Source of the DNA: Owenweeksia sp. TMED14
GTDB taxonomy: Bacteria; Bacteroidota; Bacteroidia; Flavobacteriales; Schleiferiaceae
Assembly (NCBI GenBank): GCA_002167805.1
Contig: NHBT01000008.1
Span: 9,490 to 15,218 of the forward strand
Length of the DNA: 5,729 nt
Reading direction: 5' to 3'
A program made the position numbers and the translations under genes. Below the pieces are notes generated by a model that was given only the letters and a program-made list of their open reading frames with translations, made no database searches and had not been told where the DNA came from. Below, one piece after another: positions 1-5,729 of this stretch. Every line of letters starts with the position of its first letter. Positions within the stretch are counted from its first letter, which is position 1.

Positions 1-2336
1 ACATTAAGCCTTAGAGCTGGATCTCCAAGAAGGGAAAACCTGAGCTTATCAGAGGTATATGTTGAATTTTTTGCACTACGCAGAATCTGACCAAATGTTT
101 TAAATCGGTTATTCTCTTTTTCAAATACAACACGAAAAATGGAATCATTTAATGTCGCCGCTCCATCAACATAAACAACTCTTGTAGTTGATAATAATGC
201 GATTGCACCTCCTGATGGATTTAACAAAAGGTGCTCTCCAGCTGAAGTTCTTAATGGATCATCTAGCCTGGCAAACTCGCAAGTAACCGTAATAAATAGC
301 GGTAAACGATTACCATTATTAAAAGTTTTGGTATCATTGAGTTGAAGAATATTTTCCGAGCTCCAACCCACTTCACCACCATGCCCAACATAAGCAGTCA
401 CTAGATTTCCGTCATTAATATTTTGAATCAATTCTAACCTTAAATCAGGATAACTTTGACTGCCACTACTTGACTTTTGCTCATAGCTGTCCGAATACAT
501 CTTTTGAACATCTAAAAAGGGGTACATTGTATCTATTCGTTGCGCTATGGCGTCAGGAATTGAGGTCAAAACAGCTTCCCACCCTGCGTCGACATCATCC
601 GAAACAAATAATACTTTTTTTCTCCAAGCCCCGCGAGAATTTGAGGGGTCTGAATAGGATAAAATTTTATTTACAACACTTTGGGCCTCAGAAATTGTAT
701 TTACAGGAATTCTACCAATACACAAATCCAATTTCTTTGCTCTTAAATTATTTCCTTCATCATCATCCATAAATCCGTAAAAGTCATCGGTTGAAAAAGA
801 TGAATAAAGTGAAAAACTCTTTTGGCTTTGATAAATAGGAATTTGGTTTGTATTGGGAATAATACGGTCCTTAAAGTCATATGAAGCGTCACCAAAAAGT
901 AATAGAAATTCAGGTCTATCTTCTTCTTGAGAAGCCTTCTTCCAAAGGTGTCTTAAAAAATCTTTTATCGCCGTTATGTCTTGAACACCTGACGAAAATT
1001 CATTATAAATTTTTTTAACATCCACTGCAATGGTCCTTAAATCACTATTACGATTGTGAAATTCAGCTAACCTCTCAGCTTCTGATAGAAGATGATTCGG
1101 TGAAACAATAACATAATCAATTGATTCTAATGCACGTAAATTTTGATTCTGTATCGAACCTAAAAGATTTGGTGAAGCCGTATTACCTGATTGAAAAATC
1201 GCAATTTTTTGCGCACTATCGCCGGGCATTTTAATTCCCCAGTTTGCATTTCCATTTTGTGTAAATGAGAGTGGTTGAATTTTTGTCGGTGATACAGGAT
1301 TTGTAACATTCCATACGTGCCCATTTGCTGCTAAACCTCCTGTCACCCATGACAGGTTAGCTTGGACTACTGATGTATCCCTTGATGGGAAATTCCAAAC
1401 CATAGACTTCTGCCTCCATCGAAATGGTGAATCGGCACTCACATTTATATAATCCAGCCATGCCGAGGCACTCGGGTTAATAGATCGATCAAAACTTAGG
1501 TTAATAACACCCCAATTCCCAGATATAAATGTTTGATTCGCTTTTAAAAAAGATGCATCTGCATAATCAGCTCCAGATGAAGAGGACACCGCTCCAAATG
1601 TTAGTGCACCTATAAATCCTTGACCAGAAGACATATCTAATTTAGTTCCAGCAACCGAAGACCGACCTGCTGCGCGCGCTTGAAATTGAGCTATACTGAG
1701 CGAATCAAGTGCGTCCAGACCAAGGCTAATATCACGGCTTAAGGTGAAATCAAAAAGCTCCCCAAACCACTGCCTACCGCTACCAACAAGATTTTGATCA
1801 TCCATCTCATGATGCGCAAGATGCGTGTAGCGATTAATTGTTTCAGCTGAACCCGGCAACTGCGGAGCGGACTGAATTCGTTCACCACCTTGAGTGCTTG
1901 TCACAAAATAAATCTGCTCATCGCTGTAAACATTTTTAAAGAATGCATATTCATTTGAATTCGCATTAAATTGCCATTTGTGGGGACTTTCACCATAGAA
2001 GTAAATCCTATCTGAACCTGAAAATTCGCCATCATTACCGTCTTCTATTAAAATGTGTAGGGGTAATAAATCAGCTTCCTTTTCTACCGAATTAACCTCT
2101 GGCAACATTCCTGAAGTCCTACCATAGATCCCGATTTTTTCAGAATCAAATGGCGAGCTACCAAGACCAAGAGTTTCCAAATCCTGTGGAGTCAGAGAAT
2201 AGACTCCATGATCTGCGACACCCACTTTTGCCCAGGCGCCGTTATGTAAGACTGAAGAATCGCTTTGACCAAATAATTGACCAGATAAAGATGACAAAAC
2301 TGCAATCTTGAATAAAAAGTGGCGTGATTTATGCAA
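1..2336 (-). CDS. porU: T9SS C-terminal signal peptidase/sortase PorU (C25 family), N-terminal part, runs off the left edge
   Basis: PorU is the type IX secretion sortase: it acts at the cell surface, removes the C-terminal secretion domain of cargo and links the cargo to anionic lipopolysaccharide. Reading the minus strand gives 778 uninterrupted codons. Residues 1-24 look like a signal peptide (basic HKSR, then a hydrophobic stretch ending QLFGQ). Residues of about 25-400 form a poorly conserved N-terminal region, and the C25 (gingipain-type) peptidase domain begins near residue 400 (IDYVIVSPNHLL). Visible landmarks are STDDFYGFMDDDEG around 515-528, GHGGEVGW with the probable catalytic His652, TVTCEFARLDDP with the probable nucleophile Cys686, and LLGDPALRLN at 769-778. 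The His-Cys spacing of 34 resembles that of gingipains. Family members usually have more than 1,000 residues, so the C-terminal part is outside the window. There is no ATG before about residue 77; TTG at 2336-2334 is the only start that keeps the signal peptide, and an in-frame TGA lies just upstream. The gene is divergent from the porP-gldJ-murF group. Family assignment is firm; the start is inferred. Confidence 0.95.
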   Translation of the reverse strand, partial: MHKSRHFLFKIAVLSSLSGQLFGQSDSSVLHNGAWAKVGVADHGVYSLTPQDLETLGLGSSPFDSEKIGIYGRTSGMLPEVNSVEKEADLLPLHILIEDGNDGEFSGSDRIYFYGESPHKWQFNANSNEYAFFKNVYSDEQIYFVTSTQGGERIQSAPQLPGSAETINRYTHLAHHEMDDQNLVGSGRQWFGELFDFTLSRDISLGLDALDSLSIAQFQARAAGRSSVAGTKLDMSSGQGFIGALTFGAVSSSSGADYADASFLKANQTFISGNWGVINLSFDRSINPSASAWLDYINVSADSPFRWRQKSMVWNFPSRDTSVVQANLSWVTGGLAANGHVWNVTNPVSPTKIQPLSFTQNGNANWGIKMPGDSAQKIAIFQSGNTASPNLLGSIQNQNLRALESIDYVIVSPNHLLSEAERLAEFHNRNSDLRTIAVDVKKIYNEFSSGVQDITAIKDFLRHLWKKASQEEDRPEFLLLFGDASYDFKDRIIPNTNQIPIYQSQKSFSLYSSFSTDDFYGFMDDDEGNNLRAKKLDLCIGRIPVNTISEAQSVVNKILSYSDPSNSRGAWRKKVLFVSDDVDAGWEAVLTSIPDAIAQRIDTMYPFLDVQKMYSDSYEQKSSSGSQSYPDLRLELIQNINDGNLVTAYVGHGGEVGWSSENILQLNDTKTFNNGNRLPLFITVTCEFARLDDPLRTSAGEHLLLNPSGGAIALLSTTRVVYVDGAATLNDSIFRVVFEKENNRFKTFGQILRSAKNSTYTSDKLRFSLLGDPALRLN
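1339..1356. repeat. Perfect 7-bp inverted repeat inside porU
   Basis: CCTGTCA and TGACAGG are separated by the four bases CCCA, so either strand could form a tight GC-containing hairpin. It lies within porU codons for the segment WVTGGL, and coding constraint plus chance may explain it. No T tract follows on either strand, so it is not a terminator candidate. Confidence 0.5.
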
Positions 2337-2346
2337 TTGGTTTATA

Positions 2347-2377
2347 TTTTTGCGTTGTATTCAATTAGGTTACTTTG
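2347..2377 (+). promoter_or_regulatory. Candidate Bacteroidota promoter for porP-gldJ-murF
   Basis: TTTTTG at 2347-2352 is followed after 17 bp by TTACTTTG at 2370-2377. This matches the known Bacteroidota pattern of a -33 TTG box and a -7 box TAnnTTTG, with one mismatch in the second base of the -7 box. Transcription would start near 2382-2386 and leave a leader of about 100 nt containing the hairpin at 2392-2424. In AT-rich DNA such matches arise by chance, so confidence is low. Confidence 0.25.
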
Positions 2378-2391
2378 TAAACGTATCTAAC

Positions 2392-2431
2392 GCCAATTTG
2401 TTATTATTTGACCACAAATTTGGCTTTTTTT
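2392..2431 (+). terminator. Hairpin followed by a T tract: possible terminator or attenuator
   Basis: GCCAATTTG at 2392-2400 can pair with CAAATTTGGC at 2415-2424, with one A bulged in the right arm and a 14-nt loop, and seven T follow at 2425-2431. The form is that of an intrinsic terminator on the plus strand, although the stem is AT-rich and probably weak. No plus-strand gene ends upstream. It would therefore act on transcripts from the candidate promoter at 2347-2377 (attenuation) or on antisense transcripts leaving porU. It could instead be a DNA operator site. Confidence 0.35.
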
Positions 2432-2452
2432 CTTCAAAGAACGAGGAAAATC

Positions 2453-2484
2453 GTATACTTGTGACTCCTTAAAAAAGTGTATAC
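2453..2484. repeat. Pair of GTATAC palindromes before the porP-like start
   Basis: The 6-bp palindrome GTATAC occurs at 2453-2458 and again at 2479-2484, the second copy ending two bases before the ATG at 2487. The copies are 26 bp apart start to start. Because each is its own reverse complement, the pair is both a direct and an inverted repeat. A regulator could bind here, or the RNA could fold so that the start codon region is masked. Chance is also possible. Confidence 0.3.
2454..2461 (+). promoter_or_regulatory. Alternative -7 element close to the porP-like gene
   Basis: TATACTTG fits the Bacteroidota -7 consensus TAnnTTTG with one mismatch and would give a start site near 2466-2469 and a leader of about 20 nt. 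There is no TTG at the usual 17-23 bp upstream, only a run of T and C, so the element is incomplete. If it is the real promoter, transcription begins downstream of the hairpin at 2392-2431. Confidence 0.2.
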
Positions 2485-2486
2485 CT

Positions 2487-3479
2487 ATGGCTTTTAACCG
2501 CCTGTTTGTAATTTTTTTCTTTATTCTAGGGATTTCATCTGCCCGAGGGCAAGACCCGCACTTTAGTCAATTCTATGCGAATCCACTTTACCTAAACCCT
2601 GCATTTGCTGGGGTTAAGCAATGTCCGAAGGTCAATGTTAACTATAGAAATCAGTACCCAACTTTGGGAGTTTATCAAACCTATTCAGCTTCTTTTGACC
2701 AATATGTCGATGCCCTAAATGGAGGTGTTGGTGTTTTAATCGTTCAAGATGAAGCAGCAAACGGAGCGTTAAGTCTAACAGAAGCCTCTTTAATATACTC
2801 TTACCACCTGGCTGTTTCTCGAAAATTCTCTATTCTTTTTGGGGCGCAAGGAACATTTCGCCAAAGGGCGCTAGATTGGGGAAGCTTAACATTCCCGGAT
2901 CAGATAGATCCCTTTTATGGGTTTGTAAAGCCCACCAATGAAATACAACCAGATAATACTGTAAACAGTCACTTGGACTTATCCTTCGGAATAGTTGGAT
3001 TTACAGAAAATTTCTACGCTGGAATTACTGCTAGCCATGTTACACAGCCGGACGAAGCGTTTCTGTCGGGAAATAATTTACCTCTAAAAATATCTGCTCA
3101 AGTAGGAGGCACAATTCCAATTGGCAGAAAACGATTATATAATAGTCTCGATAATCTTTTGATACCCAATATCGTGTTTCAAACGCAAGGGGGAGCCTCT
3201 CAATTAACAGCAGGAATGTCATTTAACAGAGGTTTAGTTACTGGAGGGTTAGGCTACAGGCAAGCTTTGGGAGTTTTAAGTACAAATCCTGATGCTTTGG
3301 TATTTATTGTTGGTTTGGCTCCAAATGATGTCCCCTGGACTTTTGGTTATTCATATGATTACACTATCTCGCCATTAAAAAATACTTTGGGAGGCGCCCA
3401 TGAATTAACCATGTCATACCAATTCCCTTGTCGAACACGTCGAACTCGATACAATGCAATTAAGTGTCCAAAATTTTAA
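2487..3479 (+). CDS. PorP/SprF-family type IX secretion outer-membrane protein
   Basis: This 330-residue protein belongs to the PorP/SprF family of outer-membrane proteins, which are either core T9SS components (PorP of Porphyromonas) or partners needed for one cargo protein (SprF for the adhesin SprB). Residues 1-21 are a signal peptide (NR, then LFVIFFFILGISSA). The mature protein opens with the family signature DPHFSQFYANPLYLNPAF at 23-40. The middle has alternating short hydrophobic and polar stretches expected of a beta-barrel, with many Gly and aromatic residues. Near the C-terminus are FGYSYDYTISPL (286-297) and GGAHELTMSYQF (302-313), and the protein ends CPKF with Cys327, a typical family ending. 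The length is usual for the family. A 15-bp gap to gldJ implies co-transcription. Whether it is the core PorP or a cargo-specific paralogue cannot be decided here, so no symbol is given; no CTD cargo gene is visible next to it. Confidence 0.93.
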   Translation: MAFNRLFVIFFFILGISSARGQDPHFSQFYANPLYLNPAFAGVKQCPKVNVNYRNQYPTLGVYQTYSASFDQYVDALNGGVGVLIVQDEAANGALSLTEASLIYSYHLAVSRKFSILFGAQGTFRQRALDWGSLTFPDQIDPFYGFVKPTNEIQPDNTVNSHLDLSFGIVGFTENFYAGITASHVTQPDEAFLSGNNLPLKISAQVGGTIPIGRKRLYNSLDNLLIPNIVFQTQGGASQLTAGMSFNRGLVTGGLGYRQALGVLSTNPDALVFIVGLAPNDVPWTFGYSYDYTISPLKNTLGGAHELTMSYQFPCRTRRTRYNAIKCPKF

Positions 3480-3494
3480 TTTAAATATTCAACT

Positions 3495-5075
3495 ATGAAA
3501 ATTCGCGGTATAATTTGTTATCTAGCAGCCACGGCTTTCCTTTTAGCTAGTTGTGGAAAAACTGTTTCAAACACAACTGGCATGTCATATAATGATAAAA
3601 AAAATGGTGGTTTTCAAATCAACTTAAACTATAAAGGACAAGAAACTGGCCCAGGACTTGTTTTCATTGAAGGTGGAACATATGTCATGGGTAGAGTTGA
3701 AGAAGATTTCATGAGAGATTGGAACAACACTCCATCAAGGGTGACTGTCGCGTCATTTTATATGGACGAGAATGAAGTGACCAACGCTGACTACCGTGAA
3801 TATCTCTATTGGTTGCGTCGTGTATATGACTACGGCTATTACCCACAGATTTACACGTCTGCCCTTCCCGACACTTTAGTATGGAGAGATAAACTTGGAT
3901 TAAACGAGACCTATGTCGAAAACTACCTAAGACATCCAGCTTTCAGCTTTTATCCTGTTGTAGGAGTTTCATGGGAGCAAGCCATGAGATACTGTTCATG
4001 GAGAACAGATCGTGTGAACGAGCAAATTTTAATTGATAAAGGAATTTTAAATGTCATGGCCAATCAAGCTGATGACCAAAATTTTAATACTGAGGTATAC
4101 TTGTATCGTCAAGGAGAATATACCCAACAAAATAAAAAAGGCCTGAAAGATATTTCTCCTCAGCAAGTTTACGGTAAAGAGGGCCGACCTGCTAGAATTG
4201 AAGACGGAATTCTCCTTCCCAAATATCGTCTCCCAACAGAGGCTGAATGGGAGTATGCGGCCTATGCCGAAATTGGTAATCGGATCTACAACAGAACTAT
4301 TGATAGAAATAAATATACGTGGAATGGCTCTAGCGTTCGCGAGGGAGAAAAACAAGGGCGTGGAGACATGCTAGCAAACTACAAAAGAGGAGGAGGAGAT
4401 AATATGGGTATCGGAGGATACTTAAACGACCAAGCGAATATCACAATGCAAGTAGGATTTTACCCACCTAATGATTTTGGACTATACGACATGGCTGGAA
4501 ATGTGGCTGAATGGGTCCTTGATGTTTATCGCCCTTTATCGGGTACAGACATGTCAGAGCATAGACCTTTTAGAGGAAATGAGTTCACAACCTTTGACGA
4601 TAATTATGAAGGAATAGGAGAACTAGCTGTCTTGGCTGAACCTCAATATGGATCTGACAGTTCACTGATTCGCCTCCCAGGGCAATTGCCAATAAGAAAA
4701 GTTACCGAGGAAGAAAATCTAAACCGTAGAAATTATCAAAAAAGTGATTATAGAGATTTTATTGATGGAGATGTTGAATCCTCGATAGTGTATGACAAAG
4801 GTGGCGTATCGGAAAGTGATGCCCCCATGTATCAATATGGTGAATCAACTCTTGTAGGTAATAGTTCAAGAGTATACAAAGGTGGATCATGGAAAGATAG
4901 AGCCTACTGGCTATCGCCGGGAACTAGAAGGTATTTAGATCAAGACTTATCGACAGATTTTATTGGATTTAGATGTGCAATGGACCGAGTTGGCTTCCAA
5001 AACAATAATTCAAATCGTAACAAAAGCAATAAAGATCCAAAACAAGAAAAATTTAGAAGATACCAGCCTAAATAA
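3495..5075 (+). CDS. gldJ: Gliding motility/T9SS-associated lipoprotein GldJ
   Basis: GldJ is an outer-membrane lipoprotein of the Bacteroidota gliding and secretion apparatus, related to GldK/PorK; in Flavobacterium it is needed for gliding and for stable GldK. The 526-residue product begins with a lipoprotein signal whose lipobox is LASC, with Cys20 as the lipidated residue. The next segment, TTGMSYNDKKNGGF (27-40), is typical of GldJ. A formylglycine-generating-enzyme (FGE/SUMF1-like) fold follows: FIEGGTYVMGR (57-67), FYMDENEVTNADYREY (88-103), YPVVGVSWEQAMRYC (153-167), LPTEAEWEYAAYA (246-258), DFGLYDMAGNVAEW (327-340), VYKGGSW (460-466) and GFRCAMDRVG (491-500). About 120 residues, acidic in its second half, separate AEW from KGGSW. 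The cysteine pair of true FGEs is missing after GGSW, so it is probably structural, not catalytic. The tail (501-526) is rich in Asn, Lys and Arg. The ATG gives a full lipoprotein signal; murF begins 6 bp after the stop. Confidence 0.95.
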   Translation: MKIRGIICYLAATAFLLASCGKTVSNTTGMSYNDKKNGGFQINLNYKGQETGPGLVFIEGGTYVMGRVEEDFMRDWNNTPSRVTVASFYMDENEVTNADYREYLYWLRRVYDYGYYPQIYTSALPDTLVWRDKLGLNETYVENYLRHPAFSFYPVVGVSWEQAMRYCSWRTDRVNEQILIDKGILNVMANQADDQNFNTEVYLYRQGEYTQQNKKGLKDISPQQVYGKEGRPARIEDGILLPKYRLPTEAEWEYAAYAEIGNRIYNRTIDRNKYTWNGSSVREGEKQGRGDMLANYKRGGGDNMGIGGYLNDQANITMQVGFYPPNDFGLYDMAGNVAEWVLDVYRPLSGTDMSEHRPFRGNEFTTFDDNYEGIGELAVLAEPQYGSDSSLIRLPGQLPIRKVTEEENLNRRNYQKSDYRDFIDGDVESSIVYDKGGVSESDAPMYQYGESTLVGNSSRVYKGGSWKDRAYWLSPGTRRYLDQDLSTDFIGFRCAMDRVGFQNNNSNRNKSNKDPKQEKFRRYQPK

Positions 5076-5081
5076 TAAAAA

Positions 5082-5729
5082 ATGAAAAGCCTCTACGAGC
5101 GCTTTGATGAAGAAAAAGGAATCTGTACAGACACTCGAATTCTGAGATCTGGACAGATTTTTTTTGCATTAAAAGGAGAAAAATTTAATGGGAACCATTA
5201 TGCAGATGAGGCAATAAATAAAGGCGCTTCTGCTGTTGTTATCGATGAGTTAGATAAAAAAATTGACCCCGATCAAAGCGAGGTTTTCTTGGTTCCAGAC
5301 GCTCTTTCCCACCTGCAAAATTTTGCATCTTATCATAGAAAAAAGTGGGGAAAAACTATCATTGCAATTACTGGTAGTAATGGAAAAACGACGATGAAAG
5401 AATTATTATTTAATGTTTTCCGTAAAAGCTTTTCTACACATGCCACTTCAGGAAATTTAAATAATCATATCGGTGTGCCATTAACTCTATTAAATATCAA
5501 AAATCATCATGATATTGCAATTATTGAGATGGGCGCAAATCATATTGGTGAAATAAAAACTCTATGTGAGATATGCTTGCCGAATTTTGGATATATAACT
5601 AATTTCGGGCTTGCTCACCTAGAAGGGTTTGGGGGGATTAAAGGGGTTATTAAAGGCAAGTCAGAGCTTTATGAACATTTAGAGAAAAACCAAGGGACAG
5701 CATTTATTAACCCTTCCGATCCTATTGCA
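5082..5729 (+). CDS. murF: UDP-N-acetylmuramoyl-tripeptide--D-alanyl-D-alanine ligase MurF, N-terminal part, runs off the right edge
   Basis: MurF is the cytoplasmic ATP-dependent ligase that adds D-Ala-D-Ala to UDP-MurNAc-tripeptide, the last soluble step of peptidoglycan precursor synthesis. The window contains 216 codons of a protein usually about 420-460 residues long. Residues 1-85 are the N-terminal substrate-binding domain, with TDTR (16-19) and FFALKGEKFNGNHY (27-40). The central ATPase domain starts with IIAITGSNGKTTMKE (93-107), containing the P-loop TGSNGKTT at 97-104. Then come SGNLNNHIGVPLTLL (123-137), IIEMGANHIGEI (147-158) and TNFGLAHLEGFG (173-184). Lys191 in IKGKSEL sits where Mur ligases carry a carbamylated lysine. 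The ATG at 5082 lies 6 bp after the gldJ stop in an A-rich stretch without a Shine-Dalgarno sequence, so translation is probably coupled to or follows that of gldJ. I see no separate promoter; one could lie within gldJ. Confidence 0.97.
   Translation, partial: MKSLYERFDEEKGICTDTRILRSGQIFFALKGEKFNGNHYADEAINKGASAVVIDELDKKIDPDQSEVFLVPDALSHLQNFASYHRKKWGKTIIAITGSNGKTTMKELLFNVFRKSFSTHATSGNLNNHIGVPLTLLNIKNHHDIAIIEMGANHIGEIKTLCEICLPNFGYITNFGLAHLEGFGGIKGVIKGKSELYEHLEKNQGTAFINPSDPIA

Larger units (their letters stand above)
2337..2486. promoter_or_regulatory. Divergent intergenic region between porU and the porP-like gene
   Basis: This 150-bp AT-rich stretch separates the starts of two divergent genes and must hold the promoters for both unless transcription enters from elsewhere. 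On the plus strand it contains two possible promoter elements, a hairpin followed by seven T, and two copies of GTATAC, each listed separately. On the minus strand I find no element that fits the Bacteroidota consensus (TTG about 17-23 bp before TAnnTTTG) well. The nearest is the palindrome CAAATTTG at 2415-2422, which lacks a suitable upstream TTG. No Shine-Dalgarno sequence precedes either start, which is normal in this phylum. Confidence 0.8.

Noticed and set aside
470..772. Open frame of 100 codons on the plus strand
   Set aside because: It is antisense to the porU peptidase domain, whose conserved DDFYGFMDDDEG and neighbouring motifs lie on the other strand; its protein shows no recognisable family features.
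2429..2441. Short dyad TTCTT-CA-AAGAA in the intergenic region as an operator
   Set aside because: Five-base arms in a T- and A-rich stretch are expected by chance, and the two-base centre is too small for an RNA hairpin.
3040..3222. Open frame of 60 codons on the minus strand
   Set aside because: It is fully inside the PorP/SprF-like gene on the opposite strand and resembles no known protein.
4047..4355. Open frame of 102 codons on the minus strand
   Set aside because: It is fully inside gldJ, where the plus strand encodes conserved motifs such as LPTEAEWEYAAYA; its hydrophobic look is a by-product of antisense reading.
3495..5075. Catalytic formylglycine-generating enzyme or sulfatase-modifying factor
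   Set aside because: The fold motifs are present but the catalytic cysteine pair is missing, and the lipobox, the NYDK-type N-terminal segment and the T9SS neighbours point to GldJ.
1..5729. CRISPR array, tRNA or rRNA gene, insertion sequence or attachment site
   Set aside because: I saw no spaced direct repeats, cloverleaf-like segments, rRNA landmarks, transposase coding or terminal inverted repeats; nearly all of the window is coding for four recognisable genes.

Overview
The window is from a member of the Bacteroidota, most likely a gliding or marine flavobacterial/cytophagal-type lineage. The evidence is AT-rich DNA, A-rich upstream regions without Shine-Dalgarno sequences, and a run of genes found together only in this phylum: type IX secretion system (T9SS) and gliding-motility components next to a peptidoglycan gene.

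Layout. Positions 2336 down to 1 (minus strand) hold the N-terminal ~778 residues of PorU, the C25-family cysteine peptidase that acts as the T9SS sortase. The gene runs off the left edge and appears to start at a TTG codon. Positions 2337-2486 form a 150-bp divergent intergenic region with candidate promoter elements, a hairpin followed by a T tract, and a repeated GTATAC palindrome. On the plus strand follow a PorP/SprF-family outer-membrane protein (2487-3479), the lipoprotein GldJ (3495-5075) and the first 216 codons of murF (5082 to the right edge). Gaps of 15 bp and 6 bp make porP-gldJ-murF a likely operon.

How the genes work together. The T9SS moves proteins with a C-terminal secretion domain (CTD) across the outer membrane. 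PorU removes the CTD and attaches cargo to the cell surface. PorP/SprF-family proteins are outer-membrane parts of the machine or partners of particular cargo. GldJ is an outer-membrane lipoprotein related to GldK/PorK and needed for gliding and, through GldK stability, for secretion. MurF makes the UDP-MurNAc-pentapeptide precursor of peptidoglycan and is not a secretion protein, but it is placed so that it would be co-transcribed with gldJ.

The genes are recognisable members of known families, and I see no wholly new system. The points worth a second look are the TTG start of porU, the hairpin/T tract and repeats in the divergent region, the PorP-like gene placed between porU and gldJ, the loss of formylglycine-enzyme cysteines in GldJ, and the gldJ-murF coupling.
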